Counted from the stretch's first letter, positions 1 through 5,147 are shown. The stretch is DNA of 5,630 bases from an uncultured Slackia sp. (GCA_934661005.1 CAKUIK010000070.1:1-5630); one strand, 5' to 3'. Translations and numbers: made by a program. The notes: generated by a model not told the origin, from the letters alone.

Positions 1-148
1 TCGGCTTGTTCCGGAGGAACGCATGGCGTCATGCTGGGTTGGAGCCGAACCGAAGAAGCACGGGAAAAGCGAGGGAAACGTGTTTCGCGATGTTGAGAGA
101 AGGTCAGGTCAAGTTCTTGCAGGGGGGTTATTTGCGTTAGCGAATATC

Positions 149-186
149 TAGCAACGTAGCAAAGTAGCAACATAGCAACCTAGTAA
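149..186 (+). repeat. Tandem octamer array, TAGCAA every 8 bp (five units)
   Basis: TAGCAA occurs exactly at 149-154, 157-162, 165-170 and 173-178, followed by TAGTAA at 181-186. The spacing is 8 bp each time and the two bases between units vary (CG, AG, CA, CC). This is a short tandem repeat with a conserved hexamer core and degenerate linker. The first TAG also ends a 42-codon open frame that begins at 23. The same core and phase recur at 519-584 and, partly inverted, at 3777-3814. Function is unknown: it may be slipped-strand repeat DNA, a protein-binding array or a decayed element. Confidence 0.8.
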
Positions 187-518
187 GCAATGACGCTATC
201 AAATGAATGATACGGAATGCTGCGGCTTAGGTTATGAAGACAGCGAAAGAACGGCCTGGCATGTTGCTTGGATTGATTGCATGAAGGGCTCGATGACGTA
301 TCGGCTTCTGACAGCACATCTGAAAATCATGCTCCGCAATGCGGCATGGGTCGGAGACGGTAAAGTTGCGCTTCGATGTAATTGGAAAACCAAGGCCGTT
401 TGAGCGCGGTTGAGTTTGGGTTCAGTGCGTACATGTCATGATGGAACATGCGGTAGTAACCGGGAATTTGTTTGCGGCGATTGAACAGGAATTACCAAAA
501 AAGTGCGTCTAGCGTTGA

Positions 519-584
519 TATGCCGCTACAAAAATAACATGCTATATAAGTAGCAGGCTAGCAAGATAACTCAATAGCAATATA
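519..584 (+). repeat. Degenerate 8-bp-phased TA/TAGCAA array
   Basis: The dinucleotide TA falls at 519, 527, 535, 543, 551, 559, 567, 575 and 583, which is nine consecutive positions spaced exactly 8 bp. Three of the units carry the core seen at 149-186: TAGCAG (551), TAGCAA (559) and TAGCAA (575). The others are decayed. The stretch is clearly AT-rich and lies 138-203 bases upstream of the peptidase start, so it may overlap or affect that gene's promoter. I read it as a longer, more diverged copy of the first array. No function is known to me. Confidence 0.6.
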
Positions 585-679
585 CGCGTGGGCATGTATG
601 GCTGCGGACACGCGGTTTCGCTTGAATGCTTGGAATTGGCCGTGGGGTGATTCTCGGCCCGTCAAATTCTTCATACGAT

Positions 680-709
680 GCAGATGAGCAACGTCGGTCG
701 TTCATCTGC
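680..709 (+). promoter_or_regulatory. Leader hairpin abutting the peptidase ribosome-binding site
   Basis: GCAGATGA (680-687) pairs perfectly with TCATCTGC (702-709). ACG (691-693) pairs with CGT (699-701) inside it, leaving a 3-base bulge and a TCGGT loop. The Shine-Dalgarno sequence GGGAGG (710-715) begins at the very next base, and ATG 722 follows six bases later. The stem does not hide the ribosome site, but it would hold the mRNA folded right up to it. It could equally be a DNA operator dyad. If the weak -10 at 674-679 were the real promoter, the start near 686 would cut the left arm, which favours an upstream promoter or the operator reading. Confidence 0.4.
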
Positions 710-721
710 GGGAGGTTCCAA

Positions 722-2449
722 ATGAGATTTTTGGCGCGAGCGAAAAAGACGACAACCCGGTTGAGCTTTGCGTCTGCCTCGTATTGGATTGCAATTTGCT
801 TGGCTTTGGTGCTGTGCGCGCCTGCTCTTTCGGCGTGCGATGCTCGTGATGGTGGGGAAGAAGGTTCCGCTTCGAGTGCGGCCGGCGGTGTTCCGCCGGC
901 GGCGGAGCTGGACTCATCGGCTGCGGTCGATTTCGAATATACGAACAATGTGGAGCACAGGGATGTTACGCTGGCCAATCGTTCGCGCGATTCGTTCGAC
1001 GAGGCCGCGTATGAGGCCGCACTGCAAGAGTTTAGGGGCGCAATCGATGGCGACGATGAATCGGCCCTCTTGAACGCCTATGAAGGGCTTGAGGGCGTCT
1101 TTGCCGACCTCTCGAGTGATTGCGCGCTTGCGGGTTTCGACTCCGCCTGCGCCGGATTCGACGAAAACGCCGCGAGCGCGTATGCCGCCAAGCAGGCGGC
1201 GTATGACGGCCATTACCAAGAATGCGCACAGGCATTCATGGATGCGCTTGAATCGAAGCACGGAGAGGCATTCAGGGCCCATATCGGCGAGGGGTTCTCG
1301 AGCGTTCTGGACAATTCGAGCACGATGTCTTCGGAAAGCGCTGCGTTGCGAGCGACGCGTGACAATCTTGCGAGCAAGTACAGTACGCTCGTGTCGCAGG
1401 ATGCGAGCGACGCCGAGCTCAAACGTCTCTATGTGGAGCTCGTTAATGCGAACAATGCCTGGGCGCGAAGCTTGGGATACGAGAACTACGTCGAGTGCGT
1501 GTTTGCTACGGAATATGGTCGCGACTACACGATGGCCGAAATTGAGGCGGCGCAAGATGAGGTTGCGAGGGAATTCGTGCCGGTGTATCAGGGCTACGTG
1601 TCCAGCGTTATGGGCGACGATATCGATGGCGCCTTCGATGCTCTCGACGAAAGTGAAGAGACGCTTATGGCGAACGCGCGATTATGCGTGGCGTGCGTGT
1701 CGCCGGCGCTCACGGAATCGTTCGACCATCTTGTTCGCAATGGGCTCTACGACATATCGGCTTCAGAGGTGAAGGTCCGAAACGGATATACCGCGGAAAT
1801 GCCGTCGTTCAATGATGGCTGCATCTTCGTGAACTCGAATTCCGAAGTCGCTGACTGCGCGACGATCGTGCACGAATTCGGCCACTTCAACCACATGTAT
1901 CGGGTGCACGCGAATGCGTTTATGCCCAATACCGTTGTCGATGTGCAGGAAATCATGTCGCAGGGCCTGGAGCTTCTGTGCTACGACCATTACGACGTGC
2001 TTTGCCCTGGGTATGGCGATGCGCTACGAGAATACGTGCTGTTCGACAAGCTGGTTGCGGTGCGCGAGGGGTTTGCCATAAACGAAGCGGAGACGCGCAT
2101 CTATTGCGAGCCCGATTTGACGGTCGATAAGGTCGATGCCATTTGGGCCGAGGTGTACGAGAAGTACTCGTGGCCGGCGGACGAGAATGAATGGCTTTCG
2201 ACATCGCACCTGTTCACCTCGCCGTTTTACTATGCTGCGTACGGCACTTCTGCACTCGCCGCGCTCGATTTGTTCGCGGAATCTCGCAACGACTATGCTG
2301 CGGCCGTTGGTGCGTATCTGCATTTGAGCGAGCTTGCGCCCGAAACGACGTATTGCCAGGCGCTTCGAGAGGCAGGCTTGCCTAATTATCTCGAAAAAGG
2401 GCAGGTAACGGCGTTCTCGATTCGACTTGCGAATGCGCTCGGGGTGTAA
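722..2449 (+). CDS. Lipoprotein zinc metallopeptidase, M3 / oligoendopeptidase F-like
   Basis: The predicted product is a 575-residue surface-anchored zinc peptidase that probably trims short peptides outside the membrane. The N-terminus has a basic region (K8, K9, R13), a hydrophobic core at about residues 21-35 and a lipobox L36-S37-A38-C39, so the mature protein should start at lipidated Cys39. Residues 40 to about 65 form a Ser/Ala/Gly/Glu-rich linker. The zinc site is H384-E-F-G-H388, with the third ligand probably E410 in DVQEIMSQ, matching the spacing and shape of M3 enzymes. Near the C-terminus, H496 and the tyrosine cluster FYYAAYGT (502-509) match the substrate-binding His/Tyr segment of M3 peptidases. 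Length is close to the usual 600 or so of oligoendopeptidase F. I chose ATG 722 because GGGAGG sits six bases upstream and it yields a proper signal peptide; an in-frame ATG at 626 lacks a ribosome site and would bury the signal. Family is confident; substrate is unknown. Confidence 0.9.
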   Translation: MRFLARAKKTTTRLSFASASYWIAICLALVLCAPALSACDARDGGEEGSASSAAGGVPPAAELDSSAAVDFEYTNNVEHRDVTLANRSRDSFDEAAYEAALQEFRGAIDGDDESALLNAYEGLEGVFADLSSDCALAGFDSACAGFDENAASAYAAKQAAYDGHYQECAQAFMDALESKHGEAFRAHIGEGFSSVLDNSSTMSSESAALRATRDNLASKYSTLVSQDASDAELKRLYVELVNANNAWARSLGYENYVECVFATEYGRDYTMAEIEAAQDEVAREFVPVYQGYVSSVMGDDIDGAFDALDESEETLMANARLCVACVSPALTESFDHLVRNGLYDISASEVKVRNGYTAEMPSFNDGCIFVNSNSEVADCATIVHEFGHFNHMYRVHANAFMPNTVVDVQEIMSQGLELLCYDHYDVLCPGYGDALREYVLFDKLVAVREGFAINEAETRIYCEPDLTVDKVDAIWAEVYEKYSWPADENEWLSTSHLFTSPFYYAAYGTSALAALDLFAESRNDYAAAVGAYLHLSELAPETTYCQALREAGLPNYLEKGQVTAFSIRLANALGV

Positions 2450-2495
2450 GACTCCATGTGCATAAGGCCTACGGCGCCTACGAAGTGCGCATGCA

Positions 2496-2530
2496 CCCCA
2501 TGTCCCCGCTCGGATCTCGGGGGCATGGGG
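2496..2530 (+). terminator. Strong 13-bp hairpin after the peptidase gene, no U-tract
   Basis: CCCCATGTCCCCG (2496-2508) pairs with CGGGGGCATGGGG (2518-2530) around a 9-base loop. All 13 positions pair in RNA, with one G-U wobble. It starts 46 bases after the peptidase stop codon, the usual place for a terminator. No run of T follows (CGCCCGCGGC), so it is not a classical intrinsic terminator. GC-rich hairpins lacking a U-tract have been proposed as terminators in some actinobacteria; 3'-end protection of the mRNA is another possibility. Confidence 0.5.
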
Positions 2531-2723
2531 CGCCCGCGGCGGCCATCCAACAAGGCTGTGCGCGCTGGTGCTCGATTCCCGTCTCGTGAGGATGCTTGGC
2601 GTGAAGATCTGTCGCACGTTTCGCAAGGTCGAGGCCGAAGCGTGCATGTTTGAGGGCTTTCTTCTTCCGTTCTTTGCGCGGCTCGCGGGGGCGGGGCAGC
2701 ATGCAAAGGCTCGATTTCTCATC

Positions 2724-2753
2724 TTGAAAAAACAAAGGCTCTCATCTTAGACT
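2724..2753 (+). promoter_or_regulatory. Predicted promoter of the MerR-family regulator gene
   Basis: TTGAAA (2724-2729) matches the -35 consensus at five of six positions. After an 18-base spacer, TAGACT (2748-2753) matches the -10 at four of six. A slightly long spacer is typical of promoters acted on by MerR-family proteins, although their classic spacing is 19-20. The expected start is near 2760, giving a leader of about 47 bases to ATG 2807. Two copies of CTCATCTT overlap or touch the elements. This is a sequence match only. Confidence 0.45.
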
Positions 2754-2772
2754 ATCCCATGATGGGAGAGTC
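2750..2772. promoter_or_regulatory. 23-bp imperfect palindrome at the merR start region (candidate operator)
   Basis: GACTATCCCAT (2750-2760) and ATGGGAGAGTC (2762-2772) are inverted copies around the single base 2761, matching at 10 of 11 pairs. The dyad overlaps the predicted -10 and transcription start, a position where a bound dimer would block RNA polymerase. MerR-family activators normally bind between -35 and -10, so this placement fits repression or autorepression better. In RNA the one-base centre is too tight for the full stem, which favours a DNA-binding site. Confidence 0.5.
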
Positions 2773-2806
2773 GGTCGGGCGCCTCCTTGCAACGGATGGG
2801 AGATGC

Positions 2807-3646
2807 ATGAAAGAAGAGCTGCTTTCGATTGGGGAATTCGCGAAACTGCGCGGCGTTTCGGTGAAATCGCTCCGGTATTACGAGCGCGTCGGCGCGCTTA
2901 AGCCCGCTTACGTGAATGAGGAATCGGGGTATCGGTATTACTCCATCAATCAGATTTCCGATTTAGATATGGTGATTACCTTTATTGAGCTGGGCGTTCC
3001 GTTGAAGGAAATCGCTTTGACCGCCGATTTGGGCTACGGGCAAAGCGAGCTCATTGAGAAGGGGCGCGAGCTGGCGAGGGAGCGCATCGCGCGCGCTGAG
3101 GCGCAGCTTCTGCAGCTTGATCGTTATGCCGACGAGATTGCCGAATCGCAACGATTCCAATTAAAGAAGCGCTATGAGCGCGAATTTGCCGAGCGACTTT
3201 TGCTGTGCGCGCCGCTTGGCGGCGACTTCGATATGCGCCGCTATGCTCGAGTGACGAGCGCGATATACGAGGCCGCGCCAGGCATGCGGCTTGTCCCCTT
3301 GTATACGGAGGGGGTTGCGCGCGGGCTGGGCGAGCCTTTCTTGGGCGTTTCGTTGGGGGAAGAAAACGGGCTTGCCGCATACGTGCAAGTGGAGACGCTG
3401 CCGAGCTATCCCTTCGATGCTGAGGCCGCAACGCGCGTCGCGCTGGAGAAGGGAATGACGCTTGTGCGCCTTCCTGCTGGGCGATATTCGTGCGACCGCG
3501 TGCGCTCGGCCGATTTTTCCGAATGCTTTCAGTTCGGATTGGACAAGATTGATGCTGCGGGTGGCCCCGTGTTGCTCGCAGACCAGTGGGAGCCCGCTTC
3601 GACGCCTCATGCATTCGTGCTGGAGGTCCAGGCGTTTGTTAGGTAG
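2807..3646 (+). CDS. MerR-family transcriptional regulator with probable effector-binding C-terminal domain
   Basis: A 279-residue DNA-binding regulator. Residues 5-75 are a textbook MerR winged helix-turn-helix: LSIGEFAKLRGVSVKSLRYY (6-25), then the RVGALKP segment (27-33) and wing GYRYY (41-45). A charged, heptad-like helix at about 78-120 is the dimerisation coil. Residues from about 125 to 279 form a large C-terminal domain that resembles the GyrI-like multidrug-binding domain of BmrR-type regulators; I infer this from length and general pattern, not from a search. Such proteins usually sense small hydrophobic compounds and switch on efflux genes, but no transporter is adjacent here. ATG 2807 was chosen because GGGAG (2798-2802) precedes it and the MerR domain begins right after. 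In-frame ATGs at 2759 and 2762 would add 16 or 15 non-conserved residues and sit at the predicted transcription start, so a leaderless longer form is possible. Confidence 0.9.
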   Translation: MKEELLSIGEFAKLRGVSVKSLRYYERVGALKPAYVNEESGYRYYSINQISDLDMVITFIELGVPLKEIALTADLGYGQSELIEKGRELARERIARAEAQLLQLDRYADEIAESQRFQLKKRYEREFAERLLLCAPLGGDFDMRRYARVTSAIYEAAPGMRLVPLYTEGVARGLGEPFLGVSLGEENGLAAYVQVETLPSYPFDAEAATRVALEKGMTLVRLPAGRYSCDRVRSADFSECFQFGLDKIDAAGGPVLLADQWEPASTPHAFVLEVQAFVR

Positions 3647-3776
3647 TTTCGCCTGCGAGCGAGGCGTAGACGATGGGTTTTTCAGTGCGGTTACTCGCGA
3701 GAAATGCGGCTAAGTGATAGTAAGTTTGAATGATGCCTTTCAAATGTTATCGCAGGTGAAACTGGTGATACATGTA

Positions 3777-3815
3777 TTGCTAACTTAATATATTGCTAGT
3801 AAGCTAGCAATATAT
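3777..3815. repeat. Inverted octamer-phased TTGCTA/TAGCAA array with perfect 12-bp stem
   Basis: TTGCTA occurs at 3777-3782 and 3793-3798, sixteen bases apart, and its inverse TAGCAA at 3805-3810. The TA steps at 3781, 3789, 3797, 3805 and 3813 keep the same 8-bp phase as the arrays at 149-186 and 519-584. ATATATTGCTAG (3788-3799) and CTAGCAATATAT (3804-3815) form a perfect 12-bp inverted repeat with a 4-base centre. It lies about 130 bases after the regulator's stop codon and just before a terminator hairpin. It may be a protein-binding dyad or an RNA hairpin; its function is unknown. Confidence 0.7.
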
Positions 3816-3821
3816 CATAAG

Positions 3822-3865
3822 AAAAAACGCCGCTGGGAAGAGAATTCTGTTGGCGGCGTTCTTCT
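3822..3865. terminator. Two-way intrinsic terminator hairpin
   Basis: AACGCCGC (3826-3833) and GCGGCGTT (3853-3860) form an 8-bp GC-rich stem with a 19-base loop that contains the palindrome AGAATTCT (3841-3848). Read on the minus strand the stem ends in six T (complement of A3822-3827), a good intrinsic terminator. Read on the plus strand it ends in TTCTTCT, a weaker tract. It would stop rightward transcripts from the regulator and shield it from leftward transcripts arising near ruvC. The stronger form faces left, although no leftward gene is evident between here and ruvC. Confidence 0.6.
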
Positions 3866-3996
3866 GCGCTGGCGCGATGCATTGAATCTCGCATTGATTC
3901 AGCATGTTTACGATTCGCTTCGTTCGGCGTGCTGGGGGCATTCAAGTTGAAACAATCTCGCTTTCGTGGCGCCAGCTTTGTTGGCGGCAACTGCGC

Positions 3997-4002
3997 TAGA
4001 AT
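3997..4002 (+). promoter_or_regulatory. Possible -10 element of the ruvC promoter
   Basis: TAGAAT matches the -10 consensus at five of six positions and lies 35 bases before the chosen ruvC start, predicting a leader of roughly 29 bases. No good -35 is found at 16-18 bases upstream, so the call is weak. It does fit the GTG 4038 start and argues against the GTG at 3966, which would lie upstream of the message. Confidence 0.3.
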
Positions 4003-4037
4003 CCAAGGCATTATTCTCTGAAAACGAAAGGGCGGGC

Positions 4038-4538
4038 GTGCAGGGCGACCATCGAATCATATTGGGAATCGACCCCGGCTTGGCCAATACCGGTTGGGGC
4101 ATTGTGGAGCAAAACGGCTCGCGGCTTCGATGCCTTGCGTACGGCTGCGTTTCCACGCCCGCTTCCATGGAGCTTTCGCAGCGCCTGCTGAAAATCGCGC
4201 AGCAAATAGGAGCCGTGGTCGATCGCTTCAATCCTACGTGCGTTGGCATCGAAACCGTGTGGTTCGGGCAGAACATCACGGCGGCGTTTTCCACGGGGCA
4301 GGCCCGTGGCGCGGCGCTCGTGGCGTGCGCGCAGGGCGGGCTTATGGTTGGCGAATTCACGCCGCGCCAAATCAAGCTCGCGGTAGTGGGCGAGGGGACT
4401 GCCGAAAAAGACCAGGTCCAGTACATGGTGAAGCAGATTCTGGGCTTGGATGACGTGCCTCATCCCGACCATGCCGCCGACGCACTGGCGGCAGCGATTT
4501 GCTATGTGACCCACGGGCCGCGCGCCCAACGCACGTAG
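4038..4538 (+). CDS. ruvC: Crossover junction endodeoxyribonuclease RuvC
   Basis: RuvC is the dimeric, metal-dependent nuclease that cuts Holliday junctions symmetrically at the end of homologous recombination, working with the RuvAB branch-migration motor in the cytoplasm. The 166-residue product has the RNase H-like fold signatures in order: GIDPG with D12, the GIETVWFGQN motif with E72, QARGAAL, FTPRQIK, and PDHAADALAAAIC with H145 and D148. His rather than Asp at the third position follows the D-E-H-D tetrad described for Thermus thermophilus RuvC, and the spacing 72 to 145 to 148 matches that enzyme. Length is near the usual 160-175. I chose GTG 4038 because AAAGGG (4027-4032) precedes it and the first beta strand starts within a few residues; an in-frame GTG at 3966 has no ribosome site and adds 24 unconserved residues. 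No ruvA or ruvB follows, unlike the common ruvCAB order. Confidence 0.95.
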   Translation: MQGDHRIILGIDPGLANTGWGIVEQNGSRLRCLAYGCVSTPASMELSQRLLKIAQQIGAVVDRFNPTCVGIETVWFGQNITAAFSTGQARGAALVACAQGGLMVGEFTPRQIKLAVVGEGTAEKDQVQYMVKQILGLDDVPHPDHAADALAAAICYVTHGPRAQRT

Positions 4539-4553
4539 ATCGGTAGGGCGCGC
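4520..4553 (+). other. GC-rich hairpin straddling the ruvC stop codon
   Basis: GCGCGCCC (4520-4527) pairs perfectly with GGGCGCGC (4546-4553), leaving an 18-base loop that contains the ruvC stop codon TAG at 4536-4538. No T-tract follows. It could act as a weak terminator or an mRNA 3'-end structure, or it may simply reflect local GC richness. The rest of the gap to 4757 is GC-rich, shows no gene on either strand that I can support, and has no clear promoter for the next gene. Confidence 0.35.
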
Positions 4554-4757
4554 AGGCGATTGGTGTGCTGCGGCGGGCGGCTGGGCGACAAACGACGCTT
4601 TGGGCAAGACGGCGGCCTGTCGCGCATTTTGCCGTCGGTCGGGCCTGTTGTTTGGCTGGCGTGTGGGCCGATGGCTCTGCGCAGCGCGAGTTTGGCGATT
4701 CCCGCCCAGCGCACATAGGTTGCGGCGTATTTGTTTGAGTTCGAGAAAGGGCTGTTC

Positions 4758-5126
4758 ATGAGCGTGCTATTTTTGGAGTACCCGAAATGCTCCACCTGCA
4801 AGAAAGCCAAGAAATGGCTTGATGAGCATGACGTGGAATACATCGATCGCGATATTACGACGGAAAACCCCACGGCGGTGGAGCTTTCCGAATGGCACGC
4901 CCGTTCGGGGTTGCCGCTGCGTCGCTTCTTCAATACGTCTGGCATGAAATACCGCGAGCTCGGCATTAAGGCGAAGCTCGACGCCGACATGACCGACGCC
5001 GAGTGTTTCGACTTGCTTGCGACCGATGGTATGCTCGTGAAGCGTCCGCTGCTCGTGGGCGACGATTTCGCGATTCCCGGTTTCAAAGAAGGGGCATGGG
5101 CCGAGGCGCTGGGCCTGAGCTTGTAA
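4758..5126 (+). CDS. ArsC/Spx-family thioredoxin-fold protein with CxxC motif
   Basis: A 122-residue cytoplasmic protein of the arsenate reductase (ArsC)/Spx/YffB family. It opens with a beta strand and the redox motif C11-S-T-C14 followed by a basic helix (KKAKKWL). Next come the family's NTSG segment (N59-G62) with MKYRELG, and R96-P97 in the VKRPLLVGDDFAIPGF stretch typical of the family's last strand and helix. Length is the family norm. The CxxC and single KRP arginine are closer to Spx/MgsR-like regulators and to the loosely named arsenate reductase family than to glutaredoxin-linked E. coli ArsC, which has one active cysteine. Function could therefore be redox-sensitive control of RNA polymerase or a thiol reductase; the sequence does not decide. 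No ars operon genes are nearby. ATG 4758 is supported by AAAGGG six bases upstream; an in-frame TTG at 4731 is less likely. The gene converges with the minus-strand gene after 21 bases. Confidence 0.88.
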   Translation: MSVLFLEYPKCSTCKKAKKWLDEHDVEYIDRDITTENPTAVELSEWHARSGLPLRRFFNTSGMKYRELGIKAKLDADMTDAECFDLLATDGMLVKRPLLVGDDFAIPGFKEGAWAEALGLSL

Positions 5127-5141
5127 GAAGGCTTGGGTTTT
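5114..5141 (+). terminator. Intrinsic terminator overlapping the ArsC/Spx-like gene's stop codon
   Basis: CCTGAGCTT (5114-5122) pairs with AAGGCTTGGG (5128-5137) around GTAAG, with two G-U wobbles and one bulged G (5130), and is followed by TTTT (5138-5141). The stop codon TAA (5124-5126) lies in the loop. The 21-base gap to the converging gene leaves little other room, so a terminator built into the end of the coding sequence makes sense. The stem is imperfect, hence moderate confidence. Confidence 0.5.
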
Positions 5142-5147
5142 CCTGAC

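Larger units (their letters stand above)
1..721. other. Long non-coding region upstream of the M3 peptidase gene
   Basis: No convincing gene is visible in these 721 bases. All three forward frames are open over the first 90 bases, so the tail of an upstream gene cannot be excluded. One small frame starts at ATG 23 behind GGAGGA (13-18) and ends at TAG 149-151 (42 codons). A 66-codon frame at 203-403 lacks a ribosome site and resembles nothing I recognise. Two small hairpins open the window: GTTCC/GGAAC (8-20) and GCATG/CATGC (21-34). The region is more AT-rich than the flanking genes, especially at 480-585. It contains two 8-bp-phased TAGCAA arrays and the leader of the downstream gene. No strong sigma-70-type promoter stands out. 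A weak -10-like TACGAT lies at 674-679 without a good -35. Confidence 0.6.
2450..2806. other. Intergenic region between the peptidase and merR genes
   Basis: This 357-base gap holds a strong hairpin (2496-2530), a GC-rich stretch with open frames on both strands but no ribosome sites or recognisable protein, and the AT-richer promoter region of the regulator. Two imperfect direct repeats lie just before the regulator: CAAAGGCTC at 2704-2712 and 2733-2741, and CTCATCTT at 2718-2725 and 2741-2748. They bracket the predicted -35 and -10 elements and may be regulator-binding half sites or a local duplication. Confidence 0.55.
3647..4037. other. Intergenic region between merR and ruvC
   Basis: No credible gene lies in these 391 bases. 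In order it holds a small dyad TTTGAA/TTCAAA (3725-3730, 3739-3744), a 3777-3815 octamer-phased array with a perfect inverted repeat, a two-way terminator hairpin (3822-3865) and the ruvC promoter area. The ten bases TGTTGGCGGC occur twice (3848-3857 and 3979-3988), the first copy covering part of the terminator's right arm. AT content peaks at about 3765-3827. A 71-codon minus-strand frame across 3796-4011 has no ribosome site or recognisable product. Confidence 0.6.

Noticed and set aside
23..151. 42-codon open frame from ATG 23 with a Shine-Dalgarno-like GGAGGA
   Set aside because: Start signal is acceptable but the peptide resembles nothing, all three frames are open here, and it ends in the first repeat unit. 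Kept only as a note in the region description.
203..403. 66-codon plus-strand open frame in the upstream non-coding region
   Set aside because: No ribosome-binding site, composition unlike the neighbouring genes, and no recognisable domain; it sits between two repeat arrays.
149..584. CRISPR array
   Set aside because: The repeat unit is only 6-8 bp with 2-base linkers; there are no 25-40 bp repeats or spacers and no cas gene.
914..1555. 213-codon minus-strand open frame inside the peptidase gene
   Set aside because: Antisense shadow of a GC-rich coding sequence; the plus strand carries the clear M3 motifs.
1080..1772. 230-codon plus-strand open frame overlapping the peptidase in another frame
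   Set aside because: Arg/Met/Thr-rich composition typical of an out-of-frame shadow; no domain.
2024..2722. 232-codon minus-strand open frame spanning the end of the peptidase and the gap
   Set aside because: Runs antisense through the M3 catalytic C-terminus, no ribosome site, low-complexity Arg-rich product.
2386..2750. Several short open frames in the peptidase-merR gap (60-106 codons on both strands)
   Set aside because: Mutually overlapping, without start signals or familiar sequence; explained by the high GC content of the gap.
3788..3815. Insertion-sequence terminal repeat or attachment site
   Set aside because: The palindrome has a 4-base centre, there is no transposase or integrase in the window, and no target duplication is visible.
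3796..4011. 71-codon minus-strand open frame between merR and ruvC
   Set aside because: Crosses the terminator hairpin and the palindrome, has no ribosome site and no recognisable product.
4608..4636. GACGGC/GCCGTC stem between ruvC and the ArsC/Spx-like gene
   Set aside because: Only 6 bp with a 17-base loop in GC-rich DNA and no T-tract; within chance expectation.
4502..5086. 194-codon minus-strand open frame across the ArsC/Spx-like gene
   Set aside because: Antisense to a gene with clear CxxC and KRP motifs; Ser/Arg-rich shadow composition.
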